Below, in pieces: positions 26,625 to 33,874 of a stretch of 64,000 bases of DNA. The notes under the pieces were generated by a model, which worked only from the letters and a program-made list of their open reading frames with translations, ran no database searches and was not told where the DNA came from. The position numbers and the translations under genes are program-made. The stretch covers positions 47,922 to 111,921 of the forward strand of contig NZ_JAIOHK010000072.1 of assembly GCF_019913785.1 (NCBI RefSeq), given 5' to 3'. This DNA comes from Altibacter sp. (GTDB taxonomy: Bacteria; Bacteroidota; Bacteroidia; Flavobacteriales; Flavobacteriaceae). Every line of letters starts with the position of its first letter. Position 1 is the first letter of the stretch.

Positions 26625-27845
26625 CTAAGACACTTTTTTTATAATTAATGCTGAATTTGTTCCTCCAAATCCAAAAGAATTGGACAAAAATACATCAATT
26701 TTTTTATTTAACATTTTACCGACAAGGTTTAATTTCGCTGCCTCCTCATCGGGTTGTTCTAAATTAATATTTGGGGCCACAAAGGAGTGTTCCATCATAA
26801 GCATCGAATAGATCACTTCACTTGCTCCCGCCATCCAACATTCGTGGCCTGTCATAGATTTCGTTGAGCTCACACAAGGCCCATTTTCACCAAAAACTTC
26901 AAAAATTGCTTTGGCTTCATTTGCATCTCCAACAGGGGTTGAAGTGGCATGCGCATTCACATAGTCTATTTCACTTGGTGTAAGATTAGCCTGTTGCAAT
27001 GCATTTTTCATTGCTCGTGATGGTCCCTCAACATTTGGGGTAGATATATGCTCTCCGTTCGATGAAAATCCGTATCCAATGATCTCTCCCAAAATGGGAG
27101 CTCCTCGTTTTACAGCAGACTCATAACTCTCGACAATGAGCGTTGCAGCACCACCACTGGGTACCAATCCATCTCTGTCCTTATCGAAGGGGCGAGAGGC
27201 TTTGGAAGGATCGTTAAAATTCATCGAGAAAACACCCAAACCGTCGAAGCTGCCCATCGCAAGTTCATTAATTTCCTGAGCACCTCCACAAATAATGCAA
27301 TCCTGAAGACCGCTTTTTATTAGTTGATATGCCATTCCAATAGCGTGGGAGCCACTGGCACAGGCCGCACTGATGGTGAAATTAATTCCGGTAAGTCTAA
27401 AAATGGTAGATAAATTCATAGTGACCGATGAATTCATCGCTTTGAATATCGCTCCAGAACCTACCAAAGTGGTGTCTTTTTTTTCGCGTATTTTATCGAC
27501 AGATTCAATGACCGATTTGGCCGTGCTGTCATTTCCGAAGAGAATTCCCACTTCGTTTGAATCCAAGTAAGCTTGATCAATTTTTGCGTTTTCAAGGGCT
27601 TCGAGGGTAGAAACATAGGCGAAATTTGCCTCTTCGCCCATACTAATCCGTTCCCGTCTTGAAAGAAGATGTTTAAGGTCGGGAGCGTCCACCATTCCCG
27701 TTAATGGAGATCGATAGCCAAATTCCTTCCGGCTTTCGTCATAAACAATTCCGGATACGCCATTATATAGAGATTCTTTTACTTCTGAAAGATTTTTTCC
27801 TATACAAGAATAAATTCCCATTCCCGTAATTACAACTCGCCTCAT
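26625..27845 (-). CDS. FabF-like beta-ketoacyl-ACP synthase, third copy
   Basis: 406 residues; Cys162 in SAACASGSHA, His299 in NAHATSTPVGD and His334 in MTGHECWMAG. The second motif reads HATST rather than HGTGT, a variant found in pigment-type synthases. It is flanked by FabG-like and ACP genes (16-bp and 2-bp gaps), forming a second elongation module. Confidence 0.9.
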   Translation of the reverse strand: MRRVVITGMGIYSCIGKNLSEVKESLYNGVSGIVYDESRKEFGYRSPLTGMVDAPDLKHLLSRRERISMGEEANFAYVSTLEALENAKIDQAYLDSNEVGILFGNDSTAKSVIESVDKIREKKDTTLVGSGAIFKAMNSSVTMNLSTIFRLTGINFTISAACASGSHAIGMAYQLIKSGLQDCIICGGAQEINELAMGSFDGLGVFSMNFNDPSKASRPFDKDRDGLVPSGGAATLIVESYESAVKRGAPILGEIIGYGFSSNGEHISTPNVEGPSRAMKNALQQANLTPSEIDYVNAHATSTPVGDANEAKAIFEVFGENGPCVSSTKSMTGHECWMAGASEVIYSMLMMEHSFVAPNINLEQPDEEAAKLNLVGKMLNKKIDVFLSNSFGFGGTNSALIIKKVS

Positions 27846-27861
27846 CGTTCACAACTAGATT

Positions 27862-28614
27862 TTAAGAGTAAATTCCTCCATTTATATTAATTACTTCACC
27901 TGTAATATATGACGATTTTTCCGAAGCCAAAAACGAAACAATATGAGCGACTTCTTGGGCTTCTCCAAATCGGTTTGCGGGGATCATTTTCTTTAATTCT
28001 TTCTCATCTAGGGCATCTGTCATATCGGTTCTTATAAAACCCGGGGCCACTGCGTTAACAGTAATATTCCTTTTGGCCACTTCCTGAGCCAAAGCCTTGG
28101 TTGCAGCGATAAGGCCTCCTTTTGCCGCCGAATAATTAGTCTGACCGGCCGTCCCTTTCAATCCTGAAACCGACACCATATTGATGATCCTTCCGTAGCG
28201 ATTCACCAATAATTTTTGAATTAATGGGTTAGTAACATTGAAGAATCCGTTGAGACTGGTATTTATAACATCACTCCAGTCTTCCGGTTTCATCCACATA
28301 AACAAGCCATCCTTTGTAATTCCTGCATTGTTTACAATCACTTCGACAACTGCCTCCTTGTGATTTTCGTGCCAAGCATCCAATTGTTTTTTCACCAATT
28401 CGGCATCCACGACATCAAATTGAATAATTTCACCCGAACCACCAACCGATTGGACCTCTCTTAAAGTTTCGAGTGCCGCTTCTTTATTGCTATTGTAATT
28501 TATCAAGATATGATAGGACGTATCTTTGGCTAGTTGAACACATACAGCCCTCCCGATTCCTCTCGAACCTCCTGTTACCAGCGCGTATTTTATTGCTGCT
28601 TTTTTCTCTTCCAT
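27862..28614 (-). CDS. FabG-like 3-oxoacyl-ACP reductase
   Basis: 250-residue classical SDR: cofactor loop GGSRGIG (15-21), VNNAG at 94-98, Ser148/Ser150 region, Tyr161 and Lys165 in NYSAAKGG, and the C-terminal TGEVININGG. NADPH-dependent reduction of beta-ketoacyl-ACP is expected. It is the only ketoreductase in the locus, so it probably serves all ketosynthases. Confidence 0.93.
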   Translation of the reverse strand: MEEKKAAIKYALVTGGSRGIGRAVCVQLAKDTSYHILINYNSNKEAALETLREVQSVGGSGEIIQFDVVDAELVKKQLDAWHENHKEAVVEVIVNNAGITKDGLFMWMKPEDWSDVINTSLNGFFNVTNPLIQKLLVNRYGRIINMVSVSGLKGTAGQTNYSAAKGGLIAATKALAQEVAKRNITVNAVAPGFIRTDMTDALDEKELKKMIPANRFGEAQEVAHIVSFLASEKSSYITGEVININGGIYS

Positions 28615-28662
28615 TATTTATTTGTGTACGACGCTCGGTATATGCTTAGGTGCGAATACTTC

Positions 28663-28670
28663 CAAAATTA
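28663..28670 (-). promoter_or_regulatory. Possible internal promoter box before the fabG-like gene
   Basis: The 59-bp gap contains TAATTTTG on the minus strand, a perfect TAnnTTTG box, about 50 bp before the reductase start. No clear TTG lies at -33 because that region is the end of the WG gene. It may allow the biosynthetic genes to be expressed apart from the lyase. Confidence 0.4.
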
Positions 28671-28673
28671 TTT

Positions 28674-29804
28674 TTATTTCGAGAAGTTTTCTGCGTTTTG
28701 ATACCATTTTCCACCTATGGGATCTCCACTCTTATTTATAAAACCCCATAATTTTTTATACTTCACACGAGCCACTCCGTTTCTAAACCCTTTTAAGTTA
28801 TCCTTGCTAAAAAGTGACAATCCACCTGCTGTGATTTCGTATTGCGCAGGAATCACCATTTTCCCTTTGGTATCAATAAATCCCCACAATTTACTTTCTT
28901 TCACAGGTGCCAAACCATCCGATGAAAAAGTTTCGGCATCTCTATAGTTAAAAGGAACAACTTCCTCTCCTTTTTCATTTATATAACCCCATTTTTTACC
29001 TTTTGCAACTGGTGCCAAGCCATTATTGAATGCTCTTGCCTTATCGAATGTTGGCTGAATCACCCATTCACCCTTAGTGTTGATAAACCCAATTTGTTTA
29101 TCTCTGCGGGCATAGGTTAAATTGGAATCTTCGGTGAAATCCCAGATTTTATCGGTGTTTTCTACAACAGTAAAATTCCCTTTTGCGACAATTCCGAATG
29201 ACTCACCTTTCGCCGCCCAAATGGCTTTGCTGCTATAATCGCTTAGTTCGGAATACTCCACCGGTATGTAAACACTACCCGCTTTACTTATCATACCCCA
29301 TTGATCCCCATTTCTAACTCTTGCGTATCCGTTAACGAATGGTTTGATGACATCATAGCTAGGCTCAAGGACTACCTTCCCATTGGTTCCAATAAGTCCA
29401 ATCTTCTCACCAACCCTGTAAAATGCAACTCCATTATCGAAGTCATAGAATTTATCTTGTACCGGGGTGCTTAATACAGTCCCTGAAGGGGCGATATAGT
29501 TCCATTGGTCGTCGTCGTTCAATACGAGTGCATACCCCGAATTAAATTCCTTTACCCTTTCATAGATGGGTTGAATAACCCATTTACCCGAACTGTCAAT
29601 AAACCCCCATTTCTTATCCTGAAAGGCGGCAGCATAACCTTCCTTAAAATCACCCGCCTTCTCAAACTGTGGCGAAATTACCATAGAGCCAGACGTGTCG
29701 ATATAACCAAATTTGTCATTGTCCCTTACTAAAGCCAATTCTTGGGCATTAATAAATCCAGAGTTGGCCAGAAGGCCAAGCGCGAAGAGAAGTACCTTTT
29801 TCAT
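28674..29804 (-). CDS. Secreted WG-repeat protein
   Basis: 376 residues: signal peptide (VLLFALGLLANSGFINAQ), then eight or so WG repeats, each with a KWGFID/G-type core followed by a G.W.I.P or G.VVIP strand (for example DKKWGFIDSSGKWVIQP). WG (KWG Leptospira-type) repeats form beta structures and are usually extracytoplasmic; no enzymatic function is known. It lies between the lyase gene (4-bp gap) and the reductase, an odd place for such a protein. Its role in pigment formation is unknown. Confidence 0.85.
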   Translation of the reverse strand: MKKVLLFALGLLANSGFINAQELALVRDNDKFGYIDTSGSMVISPQFEKAGDFKEGYAAAFQDKKWGFIDSSGKWVIQPIYERVKEFNSGYALVLNDDDQWNYIAPSGTVLSTPVQDKFYDFDNGVAFYRVGEKIGLIGTNGKVVLEPSYDVIKPFVNGYARVRNGDQWGMISKAGSVYIPVEYSELSDYSSKAIWAAKGESFGIVAKGNFTVVENTDKIWDFTEDSNLTYARRDKQIGFINTKGEWVIQPTFDKARAFNNGLAPVAKGKKWGYINEKGEEVVPFNYRDAETFSSDGLAPVKESKLWGFIDTKGKMVIPAQYEITAGGLSLFSKDNLKGFRNGVARVKYKKLWGFINKSGDPIGGKWYQNAENFSK

Positions 29805-29808
29805 AATT

Positions 29809-31344
29809 TTAATCTTCAGAGTTAATTATATGTTCTTTTACATTGTTTACAAAAGGATACATGACAACATCTTGGGTAAAAACGGGTACTATTTTTCGAA
29901 TTTCATCAAACATTTTCTTTGTCTTAGACGATACCTTATTTTGGACTTCTAAATATTCAATAGCTTGAACAATTGTGATCAATTCGATGGCTACGACTTC
30001 AAAAGCATTTTCAATTACCTTTTTTGTAATCAGGGCCGCATTAGTTCCCATACTCACAATGTCCTGATTGTCATTATTATTGGGGATACTATGAACATAC
30101 ATTGGGTTGGAAAGCATTTGATTTTCTGCGGTGGTGGACGTCGCAGTAAACTGAACTCCCTGCATTCCAAAATTTAAACCCAGCGTACCCAAATTTACGA
30201 ATGGGGGTAAGATATCGTTCAATTTTGAATTAAGCAGATAGTTTAATTGCCGTTCTGCCAGCATACTCATTTTGGCAACGACAATCTTAAGCTTATCCAT
30301 CTCTAAAGATACATAATCTCCGTGAAAATTACCACCGTGATAGACATGCTTTTTTTCAACATTTACAATGGGATTGTCATTGGCCGAATTTACCTCTTCA
30401 ATTAATATTTTTTCTACATTATTGAGTGTGTCAAGCACCGGACCTAAGATTTGTGGAACACAACGCAAGGAATAGTATTCCTGTACTTTTTCCTCAAAAA
30501 CAGTAACCGTATCATTACCATTATTGCTATTGTACAAATGATGTGCTCGTTTCCTGGTAAGGGAACTATCTTTTAAATGCGAGCGCATAGATGCAGCAAT
30601 TAGTCGCTGTCCAGAATGCTTTTTAGTATTGTTTAAATCTTCCGACAAATGATCGTCATACGCTTCTACTATCTCATTGATAGCCGAAGAACAACTAATC
30701 ATCCAATTGAGGAGTCTCCTAGTATAAATTGTATTTACTACACCAATTCCCGTCATTACCGAAGTGCCATTCATAATTGCCAGTCCTTCGCGTAGGGCTA
30801 CTTTAATTGGCTTAAGACCTTCCTTCTCAAAAACCTCTTTGGTATTTCTTTTCTCTCCTTGATAGTTAACCTCACCTTCTCCTATTAATACCAGCGCCAT
30901 ATGTGCCAATTGCACCAAATCACCACTGGCACCTACTCCACCATGTTCATAGATAACCGGAGTAATATTTCTGTTAATCAATGAAGTCATTAATTCGATC
31001 ACCGAACTGTGTACCCCCGAATGACCCAAACTCAATGTATTCAGTCTGGCCAGCATTGCCGATTTAACATACATGGTTGGAATTGGATTTCCGGTACCTG
31101 AGGAATGACTGCGAATTAAGTTGTACTGAAGTTCAATTCGTTGAGAATCTTTTATTTTATACTGAGCCATTGGACCAAATCCTGTATTGACCCCATAAAT
31201 AATCTTATTTTCAGAAAATTCTTTTAAAAAATCAAAGCTTTTCTGAACCGTATCCATAACTTCATTGGCAATTTGTATCGATTCATCTTTAAATACAACA
31301 TCGTAAAAATCTGTAACACCTAACTCCCCTTTAATTGTCAACAT
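29809..31344 (-). CDS. Tyrosine/histidine ammonia-lyase family enzyme, probable TAL
   Basis: 511 residues. The MIO-forming tripeptide Ala139-Ser140-Gly141 lies in GGVGASGDLVQLAH, Tyr50 in IYGVNTGFG is the catalytic tyrosine, and the substrate-selectivity position reads His80 (RSHSSG), as in TAL and HAL enzymes, rather than Phe as in PAL. Sequence alone cannot fully exclude histidine ammonia-lyase. No other hut gene is present and the gene starts a flexirubin operon, so deamination of tyrosine to 4-coumarate, the polyene starter, is far more likely. It has its own strong promoter. Confidence 0.9.
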   Translation of the reverse strand: MLTIKGELGVTDFYDVVFKDESIQIANEVMDTVQKSFDFLKEFSENKIIYGVNTGFGPMAQYKIKDSQRIELQYNLIRSHSSGTGNPIPTMYVKSAMLARLNTLSLGHSGVHSSVIELMTSLINRNITPVIYEHGGVGASGDLVQLAHMALVLIGEGEVNYQGEKRNTKEVFEKEGLKPIKVALREGLAIMNGTSVMTGIGVVNTIYTRRLLNWMISCSSAINEIVEAYDDHLSEDLNNTKKHSGQRLIAASMRSHLKDSSLTRKRAHHLYNSNNGNDTVTVFEEKVQEYYSLRCVPQILGPVLDTLNNVEKILIEEVNSANDNPIVNVEKKHVYHGGNFHGDYVSLEMDKLKIVVAKMSMLAERQLNYLLNSKLNDILPPFVNLGTLGLNFGMQGVQFTATSTTAENQMLSNPMYVHSIPNNNDNQDIVSMGTNAALITKKVIENAFEVVAIELITIVQAIEYLEVQNKVSSKTKKMFDEIRKIVPVFTQDVVMYPFVNNVKEHIINSED

Positions 31345-31394
31345 CTAATTTAGAATAACTTTAAATGACTACTAATTTAACCCTCGAATAAAAA

Positions 31395-31426
31395 TTGCTA
31401 TATTGAATGCAAATTTAATAATTTTA
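31395..31426 (+). promoter_or_regulatory. Possible divergent promoter for the halogenase-like gene
   Basis: On the plus strand TTG (31395-31397), 21 nt, TAATTTTA (31419-31426), one mismatch from TAnnTTTG. It overlaps the operon promoter on the other strand, so both transcription units could respond to one regulator bound in the 124-bp spacer. Confidence 0.5.
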
Positions 31427-31442
31427 AGTAGCTATACACCAA
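31410..31442 (-). promoter_or_regulatory. Promoter of the flexirubin operon
   Basis: On the minus strand TTG (31442-31440), 22 nt, TAAATTTG (31417-31410): an exact match to the Bacteroidota sigma consensus TTG-N17-23-TAnnTTTG. The predicted start of transcription is near 31403, leaving a leader of about 60 nt before the lyase ATG. It is the best promoter found at the head of the pigment locus. Confidence 0.75.
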
Positions 31443-31468
31443 ATATATAAATCAATGTAAAGTAAGCT

Positions 31469-32716
31469 ATGAAGAAAGACAACAACATCGACGTATTAAT
31501 AATTGGCGCCGGCCCATCTGGCTGTGTTGCAGCATCTTACCTTCACCAAAAGGGATTTTCGGTTAGGGTGATTGAGAAAAGTATATTTCCAAGATTTGTG
31601 ATTGGAGAAAGTTTATTGCCCCGTTGTATGGATCATTTTGATGAAGTTGGCCTCTTAGATTGCTTAAAAGAGCAGAATTTTGAAGTTAAAAGAGGTGCCC
31701 GCTTTTTGAAAAACAACGTTGTATGTGATTTTGATTTTAGCAAAAAACACTCTGAAGGATGGGATTGGACCTGGCAGGTTCCCCGTGCCGATTTTGACAA
31801 TACACTTAGCAATGAATTGATTAAAAAAGGGGTTCCTATTTCATTTGAAAATGAAGTCGTGGATGTTGCATTTGCAGACAACGGGACTTCAAAAACTACG
31901 GTGAAGGACAAAGACGGAAACACGCAAATAATTTCTGCCAAGTATATTGTAGATTCCAGCGGCTACGGAAGGGTACTACCACGTTTGCTAGATTTAGACA
32001 AACCGTCCGCCCTGCCATTGCATTCTTCTATTTTTACTCATGTTAAGGAAAGCAAAAGACCTGAAGGAAGGGAAGGAACACTTATTACTTTCGACGTGGT
32101 GAAGGACCATGTTTGGTTATGGGTGATCCCCTTTTCGAATGGAGTAACAAGTATTGGGTTTGTTGGACCCACCGCACTTTTTGAACAATACTCGGGAACT
32201 ACTTCAGAAAAACTAAAAGAAATGATGAAGCTTTCCAGCTATTATTACGATCGTTTCTATGGAGAAGATTATCTTTTTGATCCTCTTGAAATAAAAAACT
32301 ACTCTAAATCTGTTAAAAAACTCTACGGAAAAGGATTTACGCTTACCGGTAACAGTTCCGAATTTCTAGATCCTATTTTTTCCTCGGGTGTTACTTTTGC
32401 TACCGAATCGGGATTGCTATCGGCCAAATTAATTGCAAAAGAGCTTCGTGGTGAAACCGTAAACTGGGAAACAGAATACTCAGACTACATAAAAGAGGGG
32501 GTAAATGTTTTTACCACGTACGTAGAGGAATGGTACGCCGGAAATCTTCAGAAAATCTTCTTTCACCGACCTGAAAACCCGGAGATTAAAAGTCAGATAT
32601 GCGCTGTTTTAGCAGGCTATGTTTGGGATAAAACCAATCCCTTCATAAAAAACCACAACCGCCTTTTAAAAACGGTCGCACATATTATTGATTTGGAAAA
32701 TGAAAAAAAAGAGTAA
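31469..32716 (+). CDS. Flavin-dependent halogenase-like oxidoreductase
   Basis: 415 residues. FAD site GAGPSG (13-18), then GESLLP (46-51), Lys74 in EVKRGARF at the position of the catalytic lysine of flavin halogenases, the halogenase WxWxIP signature as WLWVIP (216-221), and FLDPIFSSG (299-307), which fits the FxDPxxSxG motif. This combination points to a phenolic/pyrrolic-type halogenase, but related hydroxylases also carry parts of it. It is divergent from the lyase operon. Chlorinated flexirubins are known, so chlorination of the aryl ring or resorcinol is plausible. A hairpin terminator follows. Confidence 0.82.
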   Translation: MKKDNNIDVLIIGAGPSGCVAASYLHQKGFSVRVIEKSIFPRFVIGESLLPRCMDHFDEVGLLDCLKEQNFEVKRGARFLKNNVVCDFDFSKKHSEGWDWTWQVPRADFDNTLSNELIKKGVPISFENEVVDVAFADNGTSKTTVKDKDGNTQIISAKYIVDSSGYGRVLPRLLDLDKPSALPLHSSIFTHVKESKRPEGREGTLITFDVVKDHVWLWVIPFSNGVTSIGFVGPTALFEQYSGTTSEKLKEMMKLSSYYYDRFYGEDYLFDPLEIKNYSKSVKKLYGKGFTLTGNSSEFLDPIFSSGVTFATESGLLSAKLIAKELRGETVNWETEYSDYIKEGVNVFTTYVEEWYAGNLQKIFFHRPENPEIKSQICAVLAGYVWDKTNPFIKNHNRLLKTVAHIIDLENEKKE

Positions 32717-32718
32717 AT

Positions 32719-32753
32719 AAAAAAGGGGGCTTTGAAAGCCCCTTTTTTATTTT
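32719..32753. terminator. Bidirectional hairpin terminator
   Basis: GGGGCTT (726-732) pairs with AAGCCCC (736-742) with A runs before and T runs after on both strands. It lies between the convergent halogenase-like gene and the secreted-protein gene and can terminate both. Confidence 0.88.
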
Positions 32754-32761
32754 ATATGCGT

Positions 32762-33367
32762 CTATTTTGCTTTTTTCTTAATATCTGCCGCCACCTTCTT
32801 TGCCAGTTTTGCGTAGGCTTCTGAAATCCTATAACCTGAATCGAAATCGTACCCCATGGCTCCACCTCCTTCAACTTTTGTATAATTTGCAGAAAATAGT
32901 ACCGAAGCAGGGTCGCTGGTTTTAAACACCGAGACAGTAGCTTCTATTTTAGCGTTTTTTCGAACTATACCAACGTTATAGCCTGCCCACATCATGGTAG
33001 TATGAATTTTCATAGTATATTCCGCTTCGGGTAAATCGGCTCCCACCTTAATTTGTCCATTATCAAATCGCTTGTTAAAAGACTCAATATACTTTGGTTC
33101 GTAGCGTTCCTCGCGATCTGAAAACCAAGATGCCTTAAACCTATCTCCCGTTCCAGGTTCTTTTTCATCTCGCTTGGCCATTTTATCTTTTAGAAAATCT
33201 TCTTCAGAGTCATATTTGGGAATTTGCACATTTGAATAATCAAATTCCAAATTATAAGCAGAAATACCTTTTAAAGCAGCATAACTGCCTTGGGTAATCT
33301 TAACTTTCTGAGCATAAACAAAAGCCGTACATGCAATTGCTAAAATAAGCGTTAGTTGTCTTTTCAT
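32762..33367 (-). CDS. Secreted conserved protein, function unknown
   Basis: 201 residues; signal peptide MKRQLTLILAIACTAFVYAQ. The rest is beta-rich with a basic C-terminus (KLAKKVAADIKKKAK). The segment AEYTMKIHTTMMWAGYNVGI and the closing alternation resemble DUF4410/DUF4136-like envelope proteins, but I cannot assign it. It has its own perfect -7 box and shares a terminator with the halogenase-like gene. Confidence 0.75.
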   Translation of the reverse strand: MKRQLTLILAIACTAFVYAQKVKITQGSYAALKGISAYNLEFDYSNVQIPKYDSEEDFLKDKMAKRDEKEPGTGDRFKASWFSDREERYEPKYIESFNKRFDNGQIKVGADLPEAEYTMKIHTTMMWAGYNVGIVRKNAKIEATVSVFKTSDPASVLFSANYTKVEGGGAMGYDFDSGYRISEAYAKLAKKVAADIKKKAK

Positions 33368-33395
33368 ATCTTAAGTGTTAAGGTTTTTACGTATT

Positions 33396-33403
33396 CAAAC
33401 TTA
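33396..33403 (-). promoter_or_regulatory. Promoter -7 box of the secreted-protein gene
   Basis: TAAGTTTG on the minus strand exactly matches TAnnTTTG, 29 bp before the ATG at 33367. The -33 TTG is not evident. Confidence 0.5.
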
Positions 33404-33497
33404 AAAAAATTATATGGGAACTCCCCTTTATTACCTTATCAATTTAGAAAATTAATACCCAAAAAACAATAACTTCTAAGCTCATTTAAGATTATGG

Positions 33498-33526
33498 TTT
33501 TACATTTAGTTGGCCTACTAGGGCTC
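33498..33526. repeat. Displaced copy of tRNA-Gln 3' end (29-bp direct repeat, copy 1)
   Basis: Identical over 29 bp to 33607-33635: the last 16 bases of tRNA-Gln plus 13 bases of its downstream flank. After the repeat, sequence diverges completely into CCTTCGGCATCGCTCAGG. The copies are 109 bp apart and enclose the tRNA terminator. It resembles an attachment-site duplication or the remnant of a deleted tandem tRNA gene. Confidence 0.85.
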
Positions 33527-33571
33527 CCTTCGGCATCGCTCAGGATAAACTTCTCGCCCTACAAAATTCTC

Positions 33572-33610
33572 AAAAAAGAAAATCCCAACCTCTTTTGAGA
33601 TTGGGATTTT
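33572..33610 (-). terminator. tRNA-Gln terminator
   Basis: Minus-strand stem AAAATCCCAA (610-601) with TTGGGATTTT (588-579), extended by CTC/GAG pairs around a TTTT-type loop, then a T-rich tract (TTTTCTTTTTT). It lies just downstream of the tRNA. Confidence 0.85.
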
Positions 33611-33635
33611 ACATTTAGTTGGCCTACTAGGGCTC
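33607..33635. repeat. tRNA-Gln 3' end (29-bp direct repeat, copy 2)
   Basis: The copy within and just after the intact tRNA; positions 33620-33635 are tRNA sequence and 33607-33619 downstream flank. See the matching copy at 33498-33526. Confidence 0.85.
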
Positions 33636-33691
33636 GAACCTAGACTCTTCTGGACCAAAACCAGACGTGTTGCCAGTTACACCATAGGCCA
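33620..33691 (-). tRNA. tRNA-Gln (anticodon TTG)
   Basis: 72-nt cloverleaf on the minus strand: acceptor TGGCCTA pairs with TAGGCCA, the anticodon arm CTGG-TTTTGGT-CCAG gives anticodon TTG, and the T arm contains GGTTCGAGCCC. CCA is not encoded beyond the discriminator. A perfect promoter lies upstream and a hairpin terminator downstream. Confidence 0.95.
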
Positions 33692-33708
33692 TTACCTTAA
33701 TGTGGGCG

Positions 33709-33738
33709 CAAATTTAGTACAAACTTTGGCTTGTACAA
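33709..33738 (-). promoter_or_regulatory. tRNA-Gln promoter
   Basis: TTG (33738-33736), 19 nt, TAAATTTG (33716-33709) on the minus strand: a perfect Bacteroidota promoter, with predicted start near 33703, about 12 nt before the mature tRNA. The remaining sequence to 33874 shows no other feature I can support. Confidence 0.8.
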
Positions 33739-33874
33739 AGATTTTTATCAAAAAAAGTGTTTTTCCGAAAAGTAACTCAAAATAAGTCTCAATAAAACCA
33801 CGTTATGCTTAATTGATATATGGGAACTATACATATTATTAGTAAATTCGTCCCAAATAAAATAGCACGCGTTT

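Noticed and set aside
29809..31344. Annotation as HutH (histidine ammonia-lyase)
   Set aside because: His80 fits both HAL and TAL, but no hutU/hutI/hutG is near and the gene heads a flexirubin operon; TAL is preferred, with some doubt.
33498..33691. Active integrated element at tRNA-Gln
   Set aside because: Repeats are only 109 bp apart with no integrase or phage genes; at most a scar.
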